Origin: Actinoallomurus sp.
Lineage (GTDB): Bacteria > Actinomycetota > Actinomycetes > Streptosporangiales > Streptosporangiaceae
Length of the DNA stretch: 36,985 bases
Direction: 5' to 3'
Assembly (NCBI GenBank): GCA_025964685.1
Contig: JAOPYG010000362.1
Coordinates: 1-36,985 of the forward strand
In this document: positions 13,313-21,708 of the stretch, piece by piece
How the letters are laid out: each line of letters starts with the position of its first letter
How positions within the stretch are numbered: the first letter of the stretch is position 1
Translations under genes and position numbers: made by a program
The notes under the pieces: generated by a model
What the model was told of the DNA's origin: nothing
Databases searched by the model: none
The model's input: only the letters and a program-made list of their open reading frames with translations

Positions 13313-14233
13313 ATGCGTGTCTTCGTTACCGGAGCGACCGGCCACATCGGCTCGGCCGTCGTCCCCGAACTTCTCTCCGCCGGCCACGAGGTCGTCGGTC
13401 TGGCCCGCTCCGAGGCGGCAGCTACCGCCCTGAAAGCCCTCGGCGCCGAGGCCCGACTCGGTGATCTCGACGATCTGGACGGCCTGCGCGAAGCCGCCTC
13501 CGCCGCCGACGGGGTCATCCATCTCGCGTTCAAGCACGACGCCATGCGCGCCGGAGACTACGCCGGCGCCATCGAGGATGACCTGGCGGCCGTGCGGGCG
13601 TTCTGCGAGGCGCTCGCCGGCACCGGCAAGCCCTTCGTCTGCACCTCGGGGACAGGGATGCTCCCGTCGGCCGCGCCGGGGCGCACCTGTACCGAGGACG
13701 ACGTGCTGCCCACCGGTCTTGGACTGCAAGCCAGGGTCGTGGCGGAGAACACGGCCATCCAGTTCGCCGACCGCGGGGTCAGGTCCTCGGCCGTCCGGCT
13801 CCCACCGGTCGTGCACAGCACGCTGGACCACCACGGCTTCATCCCGACGCTCATCGCCACCGCCCGAGGCACCGGCGTGTCCGGTTACCTCGGCGACGGC
13901 ACCAACCGCTGGCCCGCCGGCCACACCCTGGACGCCGGCCGCGTGTACCGCCTGGCCCTGGAGCAGGCACCGGCCGGATCGCGGCTGCACGTCGTGGGTG
14001 ACGAAGGCATCCCGTTCCGGCTGATCGCCGAAACCATCGGCCGTCACCTGGGTGTCCCCACCGCCTCCATCCCGTCCGACCAGGCGCAGGCCCACTTCGG
14101 CTTCCTCGCGTTCGTCGTCCCGCTCGACAACCCGACCTCCAGCGCGCGCACCCAACAACTCCTGGGCTGGCAGCCGGCCCACCCCGGTCTCATCGCCGAC
14201 CTCGACCTGGGCCACTACTTCACCGAAGCCTGA
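13313..14233 (+). CDS. NAD(P)-dependent SDR / NAD-dependent epimerase-type enzyme
   Basis: The ATG at 13313 follows AGGAGG. The 306-residue protein opens with the extended-SDR nucleotide motif (MRVFVTGATGHIGSAVVPEL) and continues with the second strand and acidic loop, HEVVGLARSEAAATAL, and GDLDDLDGLREAASAADGVI. The C-terminal half (RLHVVGDEGIPFRLIAETIG, then QQLLGWQPAHPGLIADL) is typical of epimerase/dehydratase-like family members. The canonical YxxxK is not evident: the expected region reads GLQARVVAENTAI, so catalysis may be altered or the protein may act as a reductase of the atypical type. It is the first gene after the double operator and is followed by a CMD-family gene, suggesting an inducible detoxification operon. 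Confidence 0.85.
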   Translation: MRVFVTGATGHIGSAVVPELLSAGHEVVGLARSEAAATALKALGAEARLGDLDDLDGLREAASAADGVIHLAFKHDAMRAGDYAGAIEDDLAAVRAFCEALAGTGKPFVCTSGTGMLPSAAPGRTCTEDDVLPTGLGLQARVVAENTAIQFADRGVRSSAVRLPPVVHSTLDHHGFIPTLIATARGTGVSGYLGDGTNRWPAGHTLDAGRVYRLALEQAPAGSRLHVVGDEGIPFRLIAETIGRHLGVPTASIPSDQAQAHFGFLAFVVPLDNPTSSARTQQLLGWQPAHPGLIADLDLGHYFTEA

Positions 14234-14428
14234 CGGCGAACCGAACGCGGTCGACGTCCGAAATGGACCTAGCCGGTTGGTTGGGCGGCGGCGAAGAACA
14301 TCACGCCCGGATGAGACGGCTTCCCTCTTTCGGTCGGAGACGTGCATCACATCCGGCCGGCCGGTGTCACATCCTGCCGGGCCGCTCGGTCAAGGAGGTG
14401 TAACCGCAAGAATGGCAAGGAGATCACC

Positions 14429-14902
14429 ATGGAAGCCCGTCTCAACTTCCTCGGCAACACCGCCGCGGCGAACTTCGTGAAGTACATCAACTCCGCGGGC
14501 AAGGTCGTGACCGATTCGACCCTGCCGGCCGCGACGCAGGAGCTGGTGAAGATCCGCGCCGGCCAGATCAACGGCTGCGCCTACTGCACCGACATGCACA
14601 CCAAGGACGCCGAGCACGCGGGGGAGACCTCGCTACGGCTCAACCTGGTCGCGGTCTGGCGGGAGGCGAAGGTCTTCACCGACGCCGAGCGTGCCGCCCT
14701 GGAACTGGCCGAACAGGGCACCCGCATCGCCGACGCCAACGGTGGCGTCACCGACGACGCCTGGGCGAACGCCGCCAAGCACTACGACGATGACCAGCTC
14801 ACCGCCCTGGTGTCCCTCATCGCTCTCATCAACGCCTACAACCGCATGAACGTCATCATCCAGCAGCCTGCAGGCGACTACCAGCCTGGTCAGTGGTCAT
14901 AA
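14429..14902 (+). CDS. Carboxymuconolactone decarboxylase / AhpD-like protein
   Basis: The ATG at 14429 follows AAGGAG. The 157-residue helical protein carries the AhpD-type active site GCAYCTDMHTKDAEHAG, with Cys50, Cys53 and His57, the CxxC-x3-H signature of alkylhydroperoxidase-like members of the CMD family. These proteins reduce peroxides or act in small-molecule detoxification; the redox Cys pair favours peroxidase chemistry over decarboxylation. It lies 195 bp after the SDR gene in the same direction and is plausibly cotranscribed with it under the TetR protein. This gap carries no other gene. Confidence 0.9.
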   Translation: MEARLNFLGNTAAANFVKYINSAGKVVTDSTLPAATQELVKIRAGQINGCAYCTDMHTKDAEHAGETSLRLNLVAVWREAKVFTDAERAALELAEQGTRIADANGGVTDDAWANAAKHYDDDQLTALVSLIALINAYNRMNVIIQQPAGDYQPGQWS

Positions 14903-14948
14903 CCGCACCAATCCTGCGTCAGGTCGGGCCGGGACGAACCCGGGCAGT

Positions 14949-14970
14949 CCGATCCGATCCGATCCGATCT
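14949..14970. repeat. Pentanucleotide microrepeat (CCGAT)
   Basis: Four successive CCGAT units follow the CMD gene. The run sits inside a larger potential hairpin whose arms are TGCGTCAG (from about 14934) and CTGACGCA (from about 14969). It may act as a weak terminator or be simple slippage. Confidence 0.5.
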
Positions 14971-15021
14971 GACGCATCGCGGTTCAACATCTCAGGCCTG
15001 AACCAACTCCCGCGGGACAAC

Positions 15022-15140
15022 GTGTTAGCCCATGGGGCGACCCCCTGGAAGGGGCCTTCGCCCCCCACAGCCCCCCGCGGGTCGGGGTCTCAGTCGAAGG
15101 CCGGTTCCCGTCACGGGACCGGCCTTTTCGATGCAGCGCC
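15022..15140 (+). repeat. Dispersed ~120-bp extragenic element, copy 2
   Basis: The partner of 12376-12507, in the same orientation about 2.65 kb away. It is shorter in the middle but has an intact terminal hairpin. Sharing of both the GC-rich body and the GTCTCAGTCGAAGGCCGG block shows common descent rather than chance GC similarity. Confidence 0.75.
15097..15128 (+). terminator. Rho-independent-type terminator at repeat end
   Basis: AAGGCCGGTTCCCG and CGGGACCGGCCTT form a near-perfect stem with a 3-nt loop, followed by TT and CG. It would stop transcription from the SDR-CMD operon before the convergent gene ending at 15284. Confidence 0.7.
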
Positions 15141-15283
15141 CTGCGCTCCTCCGTTCTCCTTTAGGGGACCAGCCACCGGCTGGGTGGAGTCATCTGTCCT
15201 CAAGCGCCGCGCCTCGCGCGTGGAGACGGAGCCGTTCGCGGAGCTGCGGTGCGCTGTCGCCGTGAAGTTCTCCCCGGCGTGGG

Positions 15284-15928
15284 CTACTGCTGCTGGCTGT
15301 CGGCATGGCGGGGTCGGACATGTGCGGGGCGGGTCCAGGGGATGAGTGCCGGGACGCGGGCGCGGTAGGTCTCGTAGGAGGCGCCGAACTGGCTGGCCAT
15401 CATGCCGTCCTCGATTCGGACGCGGCGCAGCAGCCAGGGGATGGCGGCCGCCAGGATGACGATCCAGACGCCGAAGCCGTAGGCCAGCATGCCGCCGATG
15501 ATCAGGCCGAGGAAGCCCGTGTAGATGGGGTGGCGGACCAGCCGGTACGGGCCGTCGGTACGCAGTTCGTGGTGTTCCTGGACCATCGGGATGCTGGCCC
15601 ACATGGTGCCCAGAACCCAGCGGGCCCACAGCAGCAGAGCGGTGGAGGCGAGGGCGAGCAGCGCGCCCAGCAGCGCGAGCTCCGGCTGCCAGTACTGGAG
15701 ATGGTGCCAGAAGGAATGTGGAAATTGTCTGACCACCGTAATGAGCACGACGGCGCCGACGATCAGCAGAACCCGGCGGGGCAAGGTTCGACGCAGGCCA
15801 CGCACCCAGGGGCCCGGACCGGCATGGCTCTTCACACCGAAGTAGACAGCTCCCACGATCCAGGACACAACAAAGATCAGGGCGCAGACGCCGATGAGAG
15901 CGACGAGTACGGAATGAAGAGAGCCCAT
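15284..15928 (-). CDS. Isoprenylcysteine carboxyl methyltransferase-like membrane protein
   Basis: A 214-residue membrane protein with about five hydrophobic helices: the N-terminus (VLVALIGVCALIFVVSWIVG), VLLIVGAVVLITVV, LALLGALLALASTALLLWAR and a hairpin near 145-170. The ICMT/phospholipid methyltransferase signature is present as LRTDGPYRLVRHPIYTGFLG, with the second element EDGMMASQFGASYETYRARV before a final Pro/Arg tail. Bacterial members methylate lipids, thiols or unknown substrates with S-adenosylmethionine at the membrane. The gene is convergent with the repeat element. The 190 bp upstream to the next gene carries no supported gene. Confidence 0.85.
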   Translation of the reverse strand: MGSLHSVLVALIGVCALIFVVSWIVGAVYFGVKSHAGPGPWVRGLRRTLPRRVLLIVGAVVLITVVRQFPHSFWHHLQYWQPELALLGALLALASTALLLWARWVLGTMWASIPMVQEHHELRTDGPYRLVRHPIYTGFLGLIIGGMLAYGFGVWIVILAAAIPWLLRRVRIEDGMMASQFGASYETYRARVPALIPWTRPAHVRPRHADSQQQ

Positions 15929-16116
15929 GGCCTAAGACTGCTCCCGGTGGGGGTTGATCACCACCACCCACGGCCGAACCAAAGCGTCGCTTGCTGCCCG
16001 AGGCAGGTGGCTACAGGCTCAGCGCGTTGGTCGAGTCGTTCAAGCTGGCCGAGGGTTCGCCGGACGGTCTTGCGCCGTGGTCGCTCTGCCAGTAGGAGAT
16101 TGGCCCGGATCCGAAG

Positions 16117-16884
16117 CTATTTGAAGATGTTCACGGCGCGGGAGATGACTAGGGCGATCGCTACGATCGAGACCGCCGACTGGCAGAGCATCATCATCTT
16201 CGACCAACGGCTGAGTGGCATCACGTCCGTAGGGCTGAACGCGGTCGCGTTGGTGAATGACAGATACAGATAGTCCAGAAAGGCCGGTTCCCAGTTCGGT
16301 GGTGCGACCTCCGGCGCGGTCATCTGTGTGAACAGGAAGTCCGGGTACGGGTTGCCGCCCTTGGCGCGAGCGGCCGGGCCGCCGCGGTCCAGTTCCCAGT
16401 ACCAGAGGGCGAAGGCGACGACGTTCGTGCCCCAGATCGCCGCTCCGGTGGCTAGCAGTGCGCCCGCGCTGTTCCCGGCGCTGCCGTTGATCAGATTCCG
16501 CACGAGAAGTATGGCTGAGACCGCGTTTCCCAGGCTGATCACCGCCAGCATGCTGAGGCTGGTGGTCCGCAGCACCCCGGACTCCCGGTTGATCCGTACT
16601 GGGTTCGCCGCGACCAGTCCGATCAGCAGGGCCACCTCCAGACCTGGCAGCAGCAGGTGCGGCCGAAGGGCGAACTTACTGGGCAGCAGGATCTGCAGTG
16701 CGATCGCCATCAGCACCGCCAGCGACACCGGAAGGCGTTGCTCACCCTCAGTGCGGCGCAGCCAGGCGGGCAAATGTACGTCCTCGAAGCCCTCCGGCAG
16801 ATGCACGTCGGCGGACAGGGCCCGCTCCAGTCGCATCAGCTGTCCACGGAGCGTCTCGGTGAGATAGCGATGTTCGTCACGCAT
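16117..16884 (-). CDS. DUF1345-like multi-pass membrane protein
   Basis: The ATG at 16884 is chosen for the GGAGGAG just upstream. The 255-residue protein has a soluble N-terminus with a coiled segment (YLTETLRGQLMRLERALSAD) and then about five membrane helices: SLAVLMAIALQILLP, PGLEVALLIGLVAANPV, LSMLAVISLGNAVSAILLV, GALLATGAAIWGTNVVAFAL and the C-terminal pair. The segment FLDYLYLSFTNATAFSPTDV followed by KMMMLCQSAVSIVAIALVIS is the conserved signature of this group; the Ser/Thr-rich stretch before the final helix resembles the pore region of two-helix potassium channels. A transport or channel role is inferred only. Confidence 0.8.
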   Translation of the reverse strand: MRDEHRYLTETLRGQLMRLERALSADVHLPEGFEDVHLPAWLRRTEGEQRLPVSLAVLMAIALQILLPSKFALRPHLLLPGLEVALLIGLVAANPVRINRESGVLRTTSLSMLAVISLGNAVSAILLVRNLINGSAGNSAGALLATGAAIWGTNVVAFALWYWELDRGGPAARAKGGNPYPDFLFTQMTAPEVAPPNWEPAFLDYLYLSFTNATAFSPTDVMPLSRWSKMMMLCQSAVSIVAIALVISRAVNIFK

Positions 16885-16971
16885 GGCGCCAGTCTCCTCC
16901 AACCGTGATGGCCGACCGGACTCCCTACACGGACGGCATAAGCGACTGCTGGGTCCGGGAGCCGGCCCCTC

Positions 16972-17004
16972 ATGACCGGGTACACGGTGACGGAAGCCGG
17001 TCAT
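16972..17004. terminator. Hairpin after helicase gene
   Basis: ATGACCGG (16972-16979) pairs with CCGGTCAT (16997-17004) around a 17-nt loop directly after the minus-strand helicase stop. It may end helicase transcription before the membrane-protein gene. No U-run is present. Confidence 0.35.
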
Positions 17005-19712
17005 CAGTCCCAGGCGACGCGGAGGACGGTCGTCGCGGACAGAGGGTCCTCGCCGTTGTGGGTGGCTAGGACTCCTGCTCCTTCCGGGGTGTTGGCGTAG
17101 ACCGGTTCTCCGTCGGAGACCCACTTGCGCCAAGCCGCCGCGAAGAGGGTCGCGCGGGTGCGGTTCTGGGCTAGTGCCGCCGGTACCGCGTGGTAGACGA
17201 CGCCGTCCGCTCGGGCCTCACCGCGAAGCCAGTCACGCGCCTGCTGTCGTGCCGGAAGGGGGCGCACGACGTACCGGGGGACCAGGTAGCGCGGCGCGGC
17301 GATGGGGGAGAGGACCTCGTCGAGGGCGAGGGCGAACCGCTCGGACGTGACGGCGTCGACGGAGGCCAGCGAAAGGCGGTACGACCCGTCCGGTTCCACG
17401 CGGGCCACGACGCCCTCGGCGCCCCGCTCTGCCAGGCCTGCCGCCTTCAACCCGTCCGCGACCGCATAGGCGAACCGCAGGAGCGGCGGCTCGCCGGTCA
17501 CGAGAGAGAGCAGCCGCCCGGCACGCCGCACCGCGCGGCCACGGCGTACGCCCAGGGTCGCGCCGGCCACGATCAGGGGAATGCCGGCCACCAGGGTCAC
17601 CCAGGTGAGGACCGCCAGGAACAGGGTCACCAGACCAAGGCCCAGCACGGCGAACACCGTCCGAGCGCGCACCGGCGCCGCGGGTGCAGGGGAAGCGCAC
17701 GTCGCAGCAGGCACCACCAAAGGCGGCGACGGCACCGCCACCACAGCAGGGGAGGGCAGAGCCGTACGGGCCGCCCGTACACGCAGGGTGTGCACGAGTT
17801 CGTCGCGGAACCCGGTGCCCAGCCGCCACGCCGCGCGGGTCTCCTCGCGTTCGGCCGCTCGTTCGAGCATCGCGACGTTGACCGTGTCCACATCCACCGC
17901 AGGCGGGGCGTACGGCGAGAACGTGGCGTCCACGTGCGCCACCCCGGAGACGATCTCTCCGTCCGGCGCGGCAGCAAGGTAGCCCCGGTGCTTGCGTACG
18001 AACCGGTGCCAGTCGGCCGCGCCCTTCGGGTGCCGGTCGGTGACACAGACGACGGTCCACACGTTGGCCACCTTCTCCGGCCAGGAGGGATCGAGCCGCA
18101 GCGCGCGCCCTCTCGTCTGGACCACGGAGGTCGTGGTGGTCGCCGCGGTCAGGTCGATCAGCGCGTTGACGCCACGGGCGTCCCAGCCCTCGCCGAGGAG
18201 CGCGCGGGTACCGACGAGGATCCGGCAGTGTCCCTCCTCGAAGAACGCGGTGACCAGGCGTACCCAGGTGCGTGCCGACCAGACACCGCCGATGACGCAC
18301 AGGCCGTTGTCCTCATGAACCGACAGGTCCGGTCGTCCGGCCCAGGCGAGGAACGCGCTTGCCGTGGCCGGTCCGGCGGCCACCGTACGGCCGGTGACGA
18401 GCATCGGGCCCAGCGCGCTGGTGCGCTCGTCGGCCGCGAGTTGCTCGAGCACCAGCCAGGCCGAGCCCGCCTCCGCCTCGAGTACTCCGCGCAGGCCCGC
18501 GGGCAGGCGGGCACCGGCGCGTTCGTGGTCGCAGAGCACCAGGGCGCGCAGGCGGAGTCCGAGTGAGGCGTCCTCGGCGGCGGTGATCTCCACGGTCGCG
18601 TGCGTCTTGGCCGCGCTGCGTGCGAGTACCCGGTCCACCGGAGACTGCGCGGCGCGTACGCCCCGGCGGGTGAGCAGGTAGCCGACCGAGGGCAGTGCGC
18701 GCCGGATCGCCTCCAGAGTGTCGGAGCCGGCCGCGGAGTGGGTCACATAGTCGTCGAGCAGCGCGACCCAGTCCTCGGCGGACGGAGGGTGCCGGTGCTC
18801 CTCGCGCAGCCGGGCACCGGGTGGCAGGCCGAGCAGGCCGGCGTGGTGCATGCGCAGCGCGGCGGCGACGAGCCGCGGCTCGTCCTTTTCGGTACGCGCC
18901 CAGGGCACCGTGTTCGTGGTGAACCTGGCGTCCAGCCAGGTCAGGAAGTCGGTCGAGGTGACCAGGTCGGTCGTGAGCTCGGCGAAGCGCTCGGCCTCGC
19001 CGGCGATGTGATCGGCCTCGACGCCGGTGGGCGGCGTGAGCCAGGCGAGCTCCGCGAACGGCGCGAGATGTCCCTCCCGGACCAGCGCCGGGATGGACGC
19101 GCCGAGGATCGGCGTGCCGAACAGCGTGTCGACCAGTGTGGCCTCGGCGGGCGACAGCGACTCCGGGGGCGTGCCGGTCAGGCCGAGGACGACCGCGTCG
19201 GGGAGCCGGTCGAGGACCTCGGCGACGAGCCGGCCCCAGACGTCGAGCAGGTGATGGCACTCGTCGAGTACGAGGGTGAGCGGTCCGGCGTCGGCGAGCC
19301 GGGTGATGAGCTCGCGCCCGTTGGCGTGCAGGCGTCGCAGAGGGCTCCGGGCGTGTCCCTCCTCGTCGGTCTCCGTGTCCGGGTCGAAGACCGCGAGGGA
19401 CTGATAGGTCAGCACCGTGACATCCGCGCCGAGCGACCGGTCCGAGCCCGCGGTGGTCGTCGCGGGCGTGAAGCGCCGCCAGTGCGCGACCCACTGCTCC
19501 TGGATGGCGGTGTTCGGCACCAGGACGACGACCGTGCGGGTCAGGCGCCGGGCGGCCTCCAGGCCGATGAGCGTCTTGCCCGCTCCCGGAGGCAGCACCA
19601 CCCACGCGCGCCGGCGCCCCGCCGCCCATGCGGCCCCGAGCTGATCGAGGGCCGCCGCCTGGTAGGGCCGGAGCGTTCCGGGCCAGCGCGTTCGGGAGAA
19701 ACCGGTGGTCAC
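17004..19712 (-). CDS. DEAD/DEAH (SF2) helicase with two predicted membrane helices
   Basis: A 902-residue protein from a GTG at 19712 without an obvious ribosome binding site. The SF2 helicase core is clear: Q-like LRPYQAAALDQL, Walker A PPGAGKT (41-47), DECHH (150-154), TGTPPE (179-184), motif V ALLGEGWDARGVNALIDL (504-521) and motif VI QTRGRALR (532-539). This matches the restriction-helicase (ResIII/SSL2-like) type. Residues about 650-680 are Pro/Ala-rich, then two hydrophobic helices follow at about 685-703 (TVFAVLGLGLVTLFLAVLTW) and 704-721. The last ~180 residues form an unknown domain with W/R-rich motifs. Membrane helices in an SF2 helicase are unusual. No nuclease or methylase is adjacent, so it is not a classical restriction system. 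Substrate and partner are unknown. Confidence 0.88.
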   Translation of the reverse strand: MTTGFSRTRWPGTLRPYQAAALDQLGAAWAAGRRRAWVVLPPGAGKTLIGLEAARRLTRTVVVLVPNTAIQEQWVAHWRRFTPATTTAGSDRSLGADVTVLTYQSLAVFDPDTETDEEGHARSPLRRLHANGRELITRLADAGPLTLVLDECHHLLDVWGRLVAEVLDRLPDAVVLGLTGTPPESLSPAEATLVDTLFGTPILGASIPALVREGHLAPFAELAWLTPPTGVEADHIAGEAERFAELTTDLVTSTDFLTWLDARFTTNTVPWARTEKDEPRLVAAALRMHHAGLLGLPPGARLREEHRHPPSAEDWVALLDDYVTHSAAGSDTLEAIRRALPSVGYLLTRRGVRAAQSPVDRVLARSAAKTHATVEITAAEDASLGLRLRALVLCDHERAGARLPAGLRGVLEAEAGSAWLVLEQLAADERTSALGPMLVTGRTVAAGPATASAFLAWAGRPDLSVHEDNGLCVIGGVWSARTWVRLVTAFFEEGHCRILVGTRALLGEGWDARGVNALIDLTAATTTTSVVQTRGRALRLDPSWPEKVANVWTVVCVTDRHPKGAADWHRFVRKHRGYLAAAPDGEIVSGVAHVDATFSPYAPPAVDVDTVNVAMLERAAEREETRAAWRLGTGFRDELVHTLRVRAARTALPSPAVVAVPSPPLVVPAATCASPAPAAPVRARTVFAVLGLGLVTLFLAVLTWVTLVAGIPLIVAGATLGVRRGRAVRRAGRLLSLVTGEPPLLRFAYAVADGLKAAGLAERGAEGVVARVEPDGSYRLSLASVDAVTSERFALALDEVLSPIAAPRYLVPRYVVRPLPARQQARDWLRGEARADGVVYHAVPAALAQNRTRATLFAAAWRKWVSDGEPVYANTPEGAGVLATHNGEDPLSATTVLRVAWD

Positions 19713-19958
19713 CGCGTCATGATGACAGGCGCCCGCCGACTGGCGCGGGCTCGTTCTGCGTTAGCGGCAAAAGGTGACAAAAAGGAATGGCCGATTTAGT
19801 GGGACCTTCGCATTCGCAGAGCGTGTACGTACTTCTGTAGATCAGCCGCTACTGTCACGGTTCGTGCTGCCTCGTTCACTTCGCGATCTCGGCGAGGCCT
19901 TTACGCGTCTCGTACAGGTTGGGAGTTTATTCTCCCAAGCCGGGACAGAGGAGTGCAT

Positions 19959-21464
19959 ATGGGGCGGAGTGCTGACTCCGAGGACGGCCGGGACGACGAG
20001 TCCGGTCATGAACCGGAGGGCTCTGTCTGGCATGCCCTCGGACTGACCGCGGCGTCGACCGTCGTCTGGGGTGTGGCCCACGTGGCAGCGGGTCGCCGCG
20101 TCGCCGGCCTCCTCCTGATGGCCCTCCTGGCGATCGTGCTCGGCGGTGGCATCGTGGTGGTGCTGGACTTCCGCGACCAGCTCAAACAGGTCGCCGTGCA
20201 GAGCAACTGGCTGGCCGGCATCACCGCCGGCATCCTCGTGCTCGCCCTCGTGTGGGCCGCGATCGTCGTCCGGTCCTATCTCGTGGTCCGCCCCAGCGGT
20301 CTGTCCGGTGCGTCGAAGGTGCTCGCCGCCGGAGTGGTCGTGGTGCTCGTCATGGGCGTCTGCACGCCGCTCGGCTGGGCGGCCCGCGACACCTACACGC
20401 TGCGCGACACCATCAGCACGATCTTCCACGGTGACGAGGCGGCGCCCCCTCCGGTCGTCAACGTCGCGGACCCGTGGAAGGACAAGCCGCGCGTCAACAT
20501 CCTGCTGCTCGGCGGGGACGGCGCCGGTGACCGCGTCGGGGTCCGTACGGACAGCATGACGGTCGCGAGCGTCGACACCAAGACCGGTGACACCGTCCTG
20601 ATCAGCCTGCCCCGGAACCTCCAGCACTTCACGGTCATCCCGCGGCTGCGCTCGCGGTGGCCGTACGGGTTCACCGGGGTGGCGGCCGGCGACGAGGGGC
20701 TGCTGAACGAGCTGTTCCAGGACGCCGAGAACGACAAGACGCTCGTCCCCGGCTTCGGCAAGGGACGCCGCGGGCCCGAGCTGGTGCGAGAGGAGATCTC
20801 CTACCTCATCGGCCAGCCCATCGACTACTACATCCTGGTCAACCTGTTCGGCTTCGCCGACATCATCGACGCGATGGGCGGGGTCCGGGTGCACATCGCC
20901 CAGGACATCCCGTACGGCGGGCCGGAGGACGGCAGCGCGCCCACCGGAGTGCTGAAGGCGGGCGACCGGAAGCTGAAGGGCAAGCAGGCCCTCTGGTTCG
21001 GGCGGTCCCGCACGTCGAGCAGTGACTTCGTCCGGATGGGCCGGCAGAAGTGCCTGATGAAGGACGTCGCCGAGCAGGCCGACCCGCAGAAGGTGCTGAC
21101 CAGCTTCCAGCGGCTCGCCAAGGCGGCGAAAAAGACGATCTCCACCAACATTCCGGCCTCGATGTTGCCGGCGCTGGTCCGGCTGTCCGGCACCATGAAG
21201 CAGGGCGCCCGGGTCACCAGCCTGATGTACGTGCCACCGCAGTTCCACGTCGTCCGGCCGGACGTTCAGGTGATGCGGCGCGCCGCCGCCCAGGCGATCG
21301 AGGCGAGCACGCAGGCGGCACAGACGGCGCCCTCGGCCAGCGCGGGTGCCTCGGCCGCCCCTGGCAGCTCCGCGGAACCGAGCGCCCATCCCAGTGGGAG
21401 CGCCTCGGCCGGCGCCGGTCAGCGGAAGACCAAGGCGGTCTCACTGGCGACGGCCTGCGGGTGA
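19959..21464 (+). CDS. LCP-family cell-wall glycopolymer ligase (copy 1)
   Basis: The ATG at 19959 has GAGGAG 5 bp upstream; a GTG two codons earlier is less likely because it overlaps that site. The 501-residue protein has four N-terminal hydrophobic helices (about 27-45, 49-70, 84-105, 120-141), then the LytR-CpsA-Psr domain from about 178: RVNILLLGGDGAGDRVGVRT and DSMTVASVDTKTGDTVLISL. Later come LLNELFQDAEND and IDYYILVNLFGFADIIDAMG, then the Arg-containing ALWFGRSRTSSSDFVRMGRQ. LCP proteins transfer lipid-linked glycopolymers to peptidoglycan or other acceptors outside the membrane. The C-terminal ~80 residues are Ala/Ser/Pro-rich and end in TACG. It is tandem with copy 2 and close to the teichoic-acid genes, so a wall polymer is the likely substrate. 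Confidence 0.92.
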   Translation: MGRSADSEDGRDDESGHEPEGSVWHALGLTAASTVVWGVAHVAAGRRVAGLLLMALLAIVLGGGIVVVLDFRDQLKQVAVQSNWLAGITAGILVLALVWAAIVVRSYLVVRPSGLSGASKVLAAGVVVVLVMGVCTPLGWAARDTYTLRDTISTIFHGDEAAPPPVVNVADPWKDKPRVNILLLGGDGAGDRVGVRTDSMTVASVDTKTGDTVLISLPRNLQHFTVIPRLRSRWPYGFTGVAAGDEGLLNELFQDAENDKTLVPGFGKGRRGPELVREEISYLIGQPIDYYILVNLFGFADIIDAMGGVRVHIAQDIPYGGPEDGSAPTGVLKAGDRKLKGKQALWFGRSRTSSSDFVRMGRQKCLMKDVAEQADPQKVLTSFQRLAKAAKKTISTNIPASMLPALVRLSGTMKQGARVTSLMYVPPQFHVVRPDVQVMRRAAAQAIEASTQAAQTAPSASAGASAAPGSSAEPSAHPSGSASAGAGQRKTKAVSLATACG

Positions 21465-21708
21465 AGGTCCTTTCGAATATGGGCCAACCACCGGGAAGGT
21501 TTCCCGCCATTCCCTTTTCCGTGATTCCCGTGAGGATCGGGCCTTACCGGGCAATCGAGGCAGGTGGGGTCATACGTGCGGTACGATCCAGCAGTCATTG
21601 CCAAGGGTTACTGACAGCTTCCAATCAATCACTTTGCATACCGCACGGTGTGGCAGCACGTCTCCAGCAGGGGCGTGAAGGGCCACGAGCAGAGGATCAG
21701 GAGACTTC

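Noticed and set aside
13313-14233. Long minus-strand frame covering the SDR gene
   Set aside because: Antisense shadow; the plus frame has a strong ribosome binding site and a Rossmann motif.
14949-14970. CCGAT run considered as a CRISPR-like array or iteron origin
   Set aside because: Only four 5-bp units with no spacers and no replication gene nearby; simple slippage is enough.
15938-16116. In-frame continuation after the stop of the DUF1345-like gene (LRIRANLLLAERPRRKTVRR and onward)
   Set aside because: It looks coding-like, but the membrane protein already ends where its final helix does, and there is no readthrough signal or separate start. It is most likely chance in GC-rich sequence.
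17004-19712. Helicase as part of a restriction-modification or CRISPR system
   Set aside because: No methylase, nuclease, cas gene or repeat array is adjacent.
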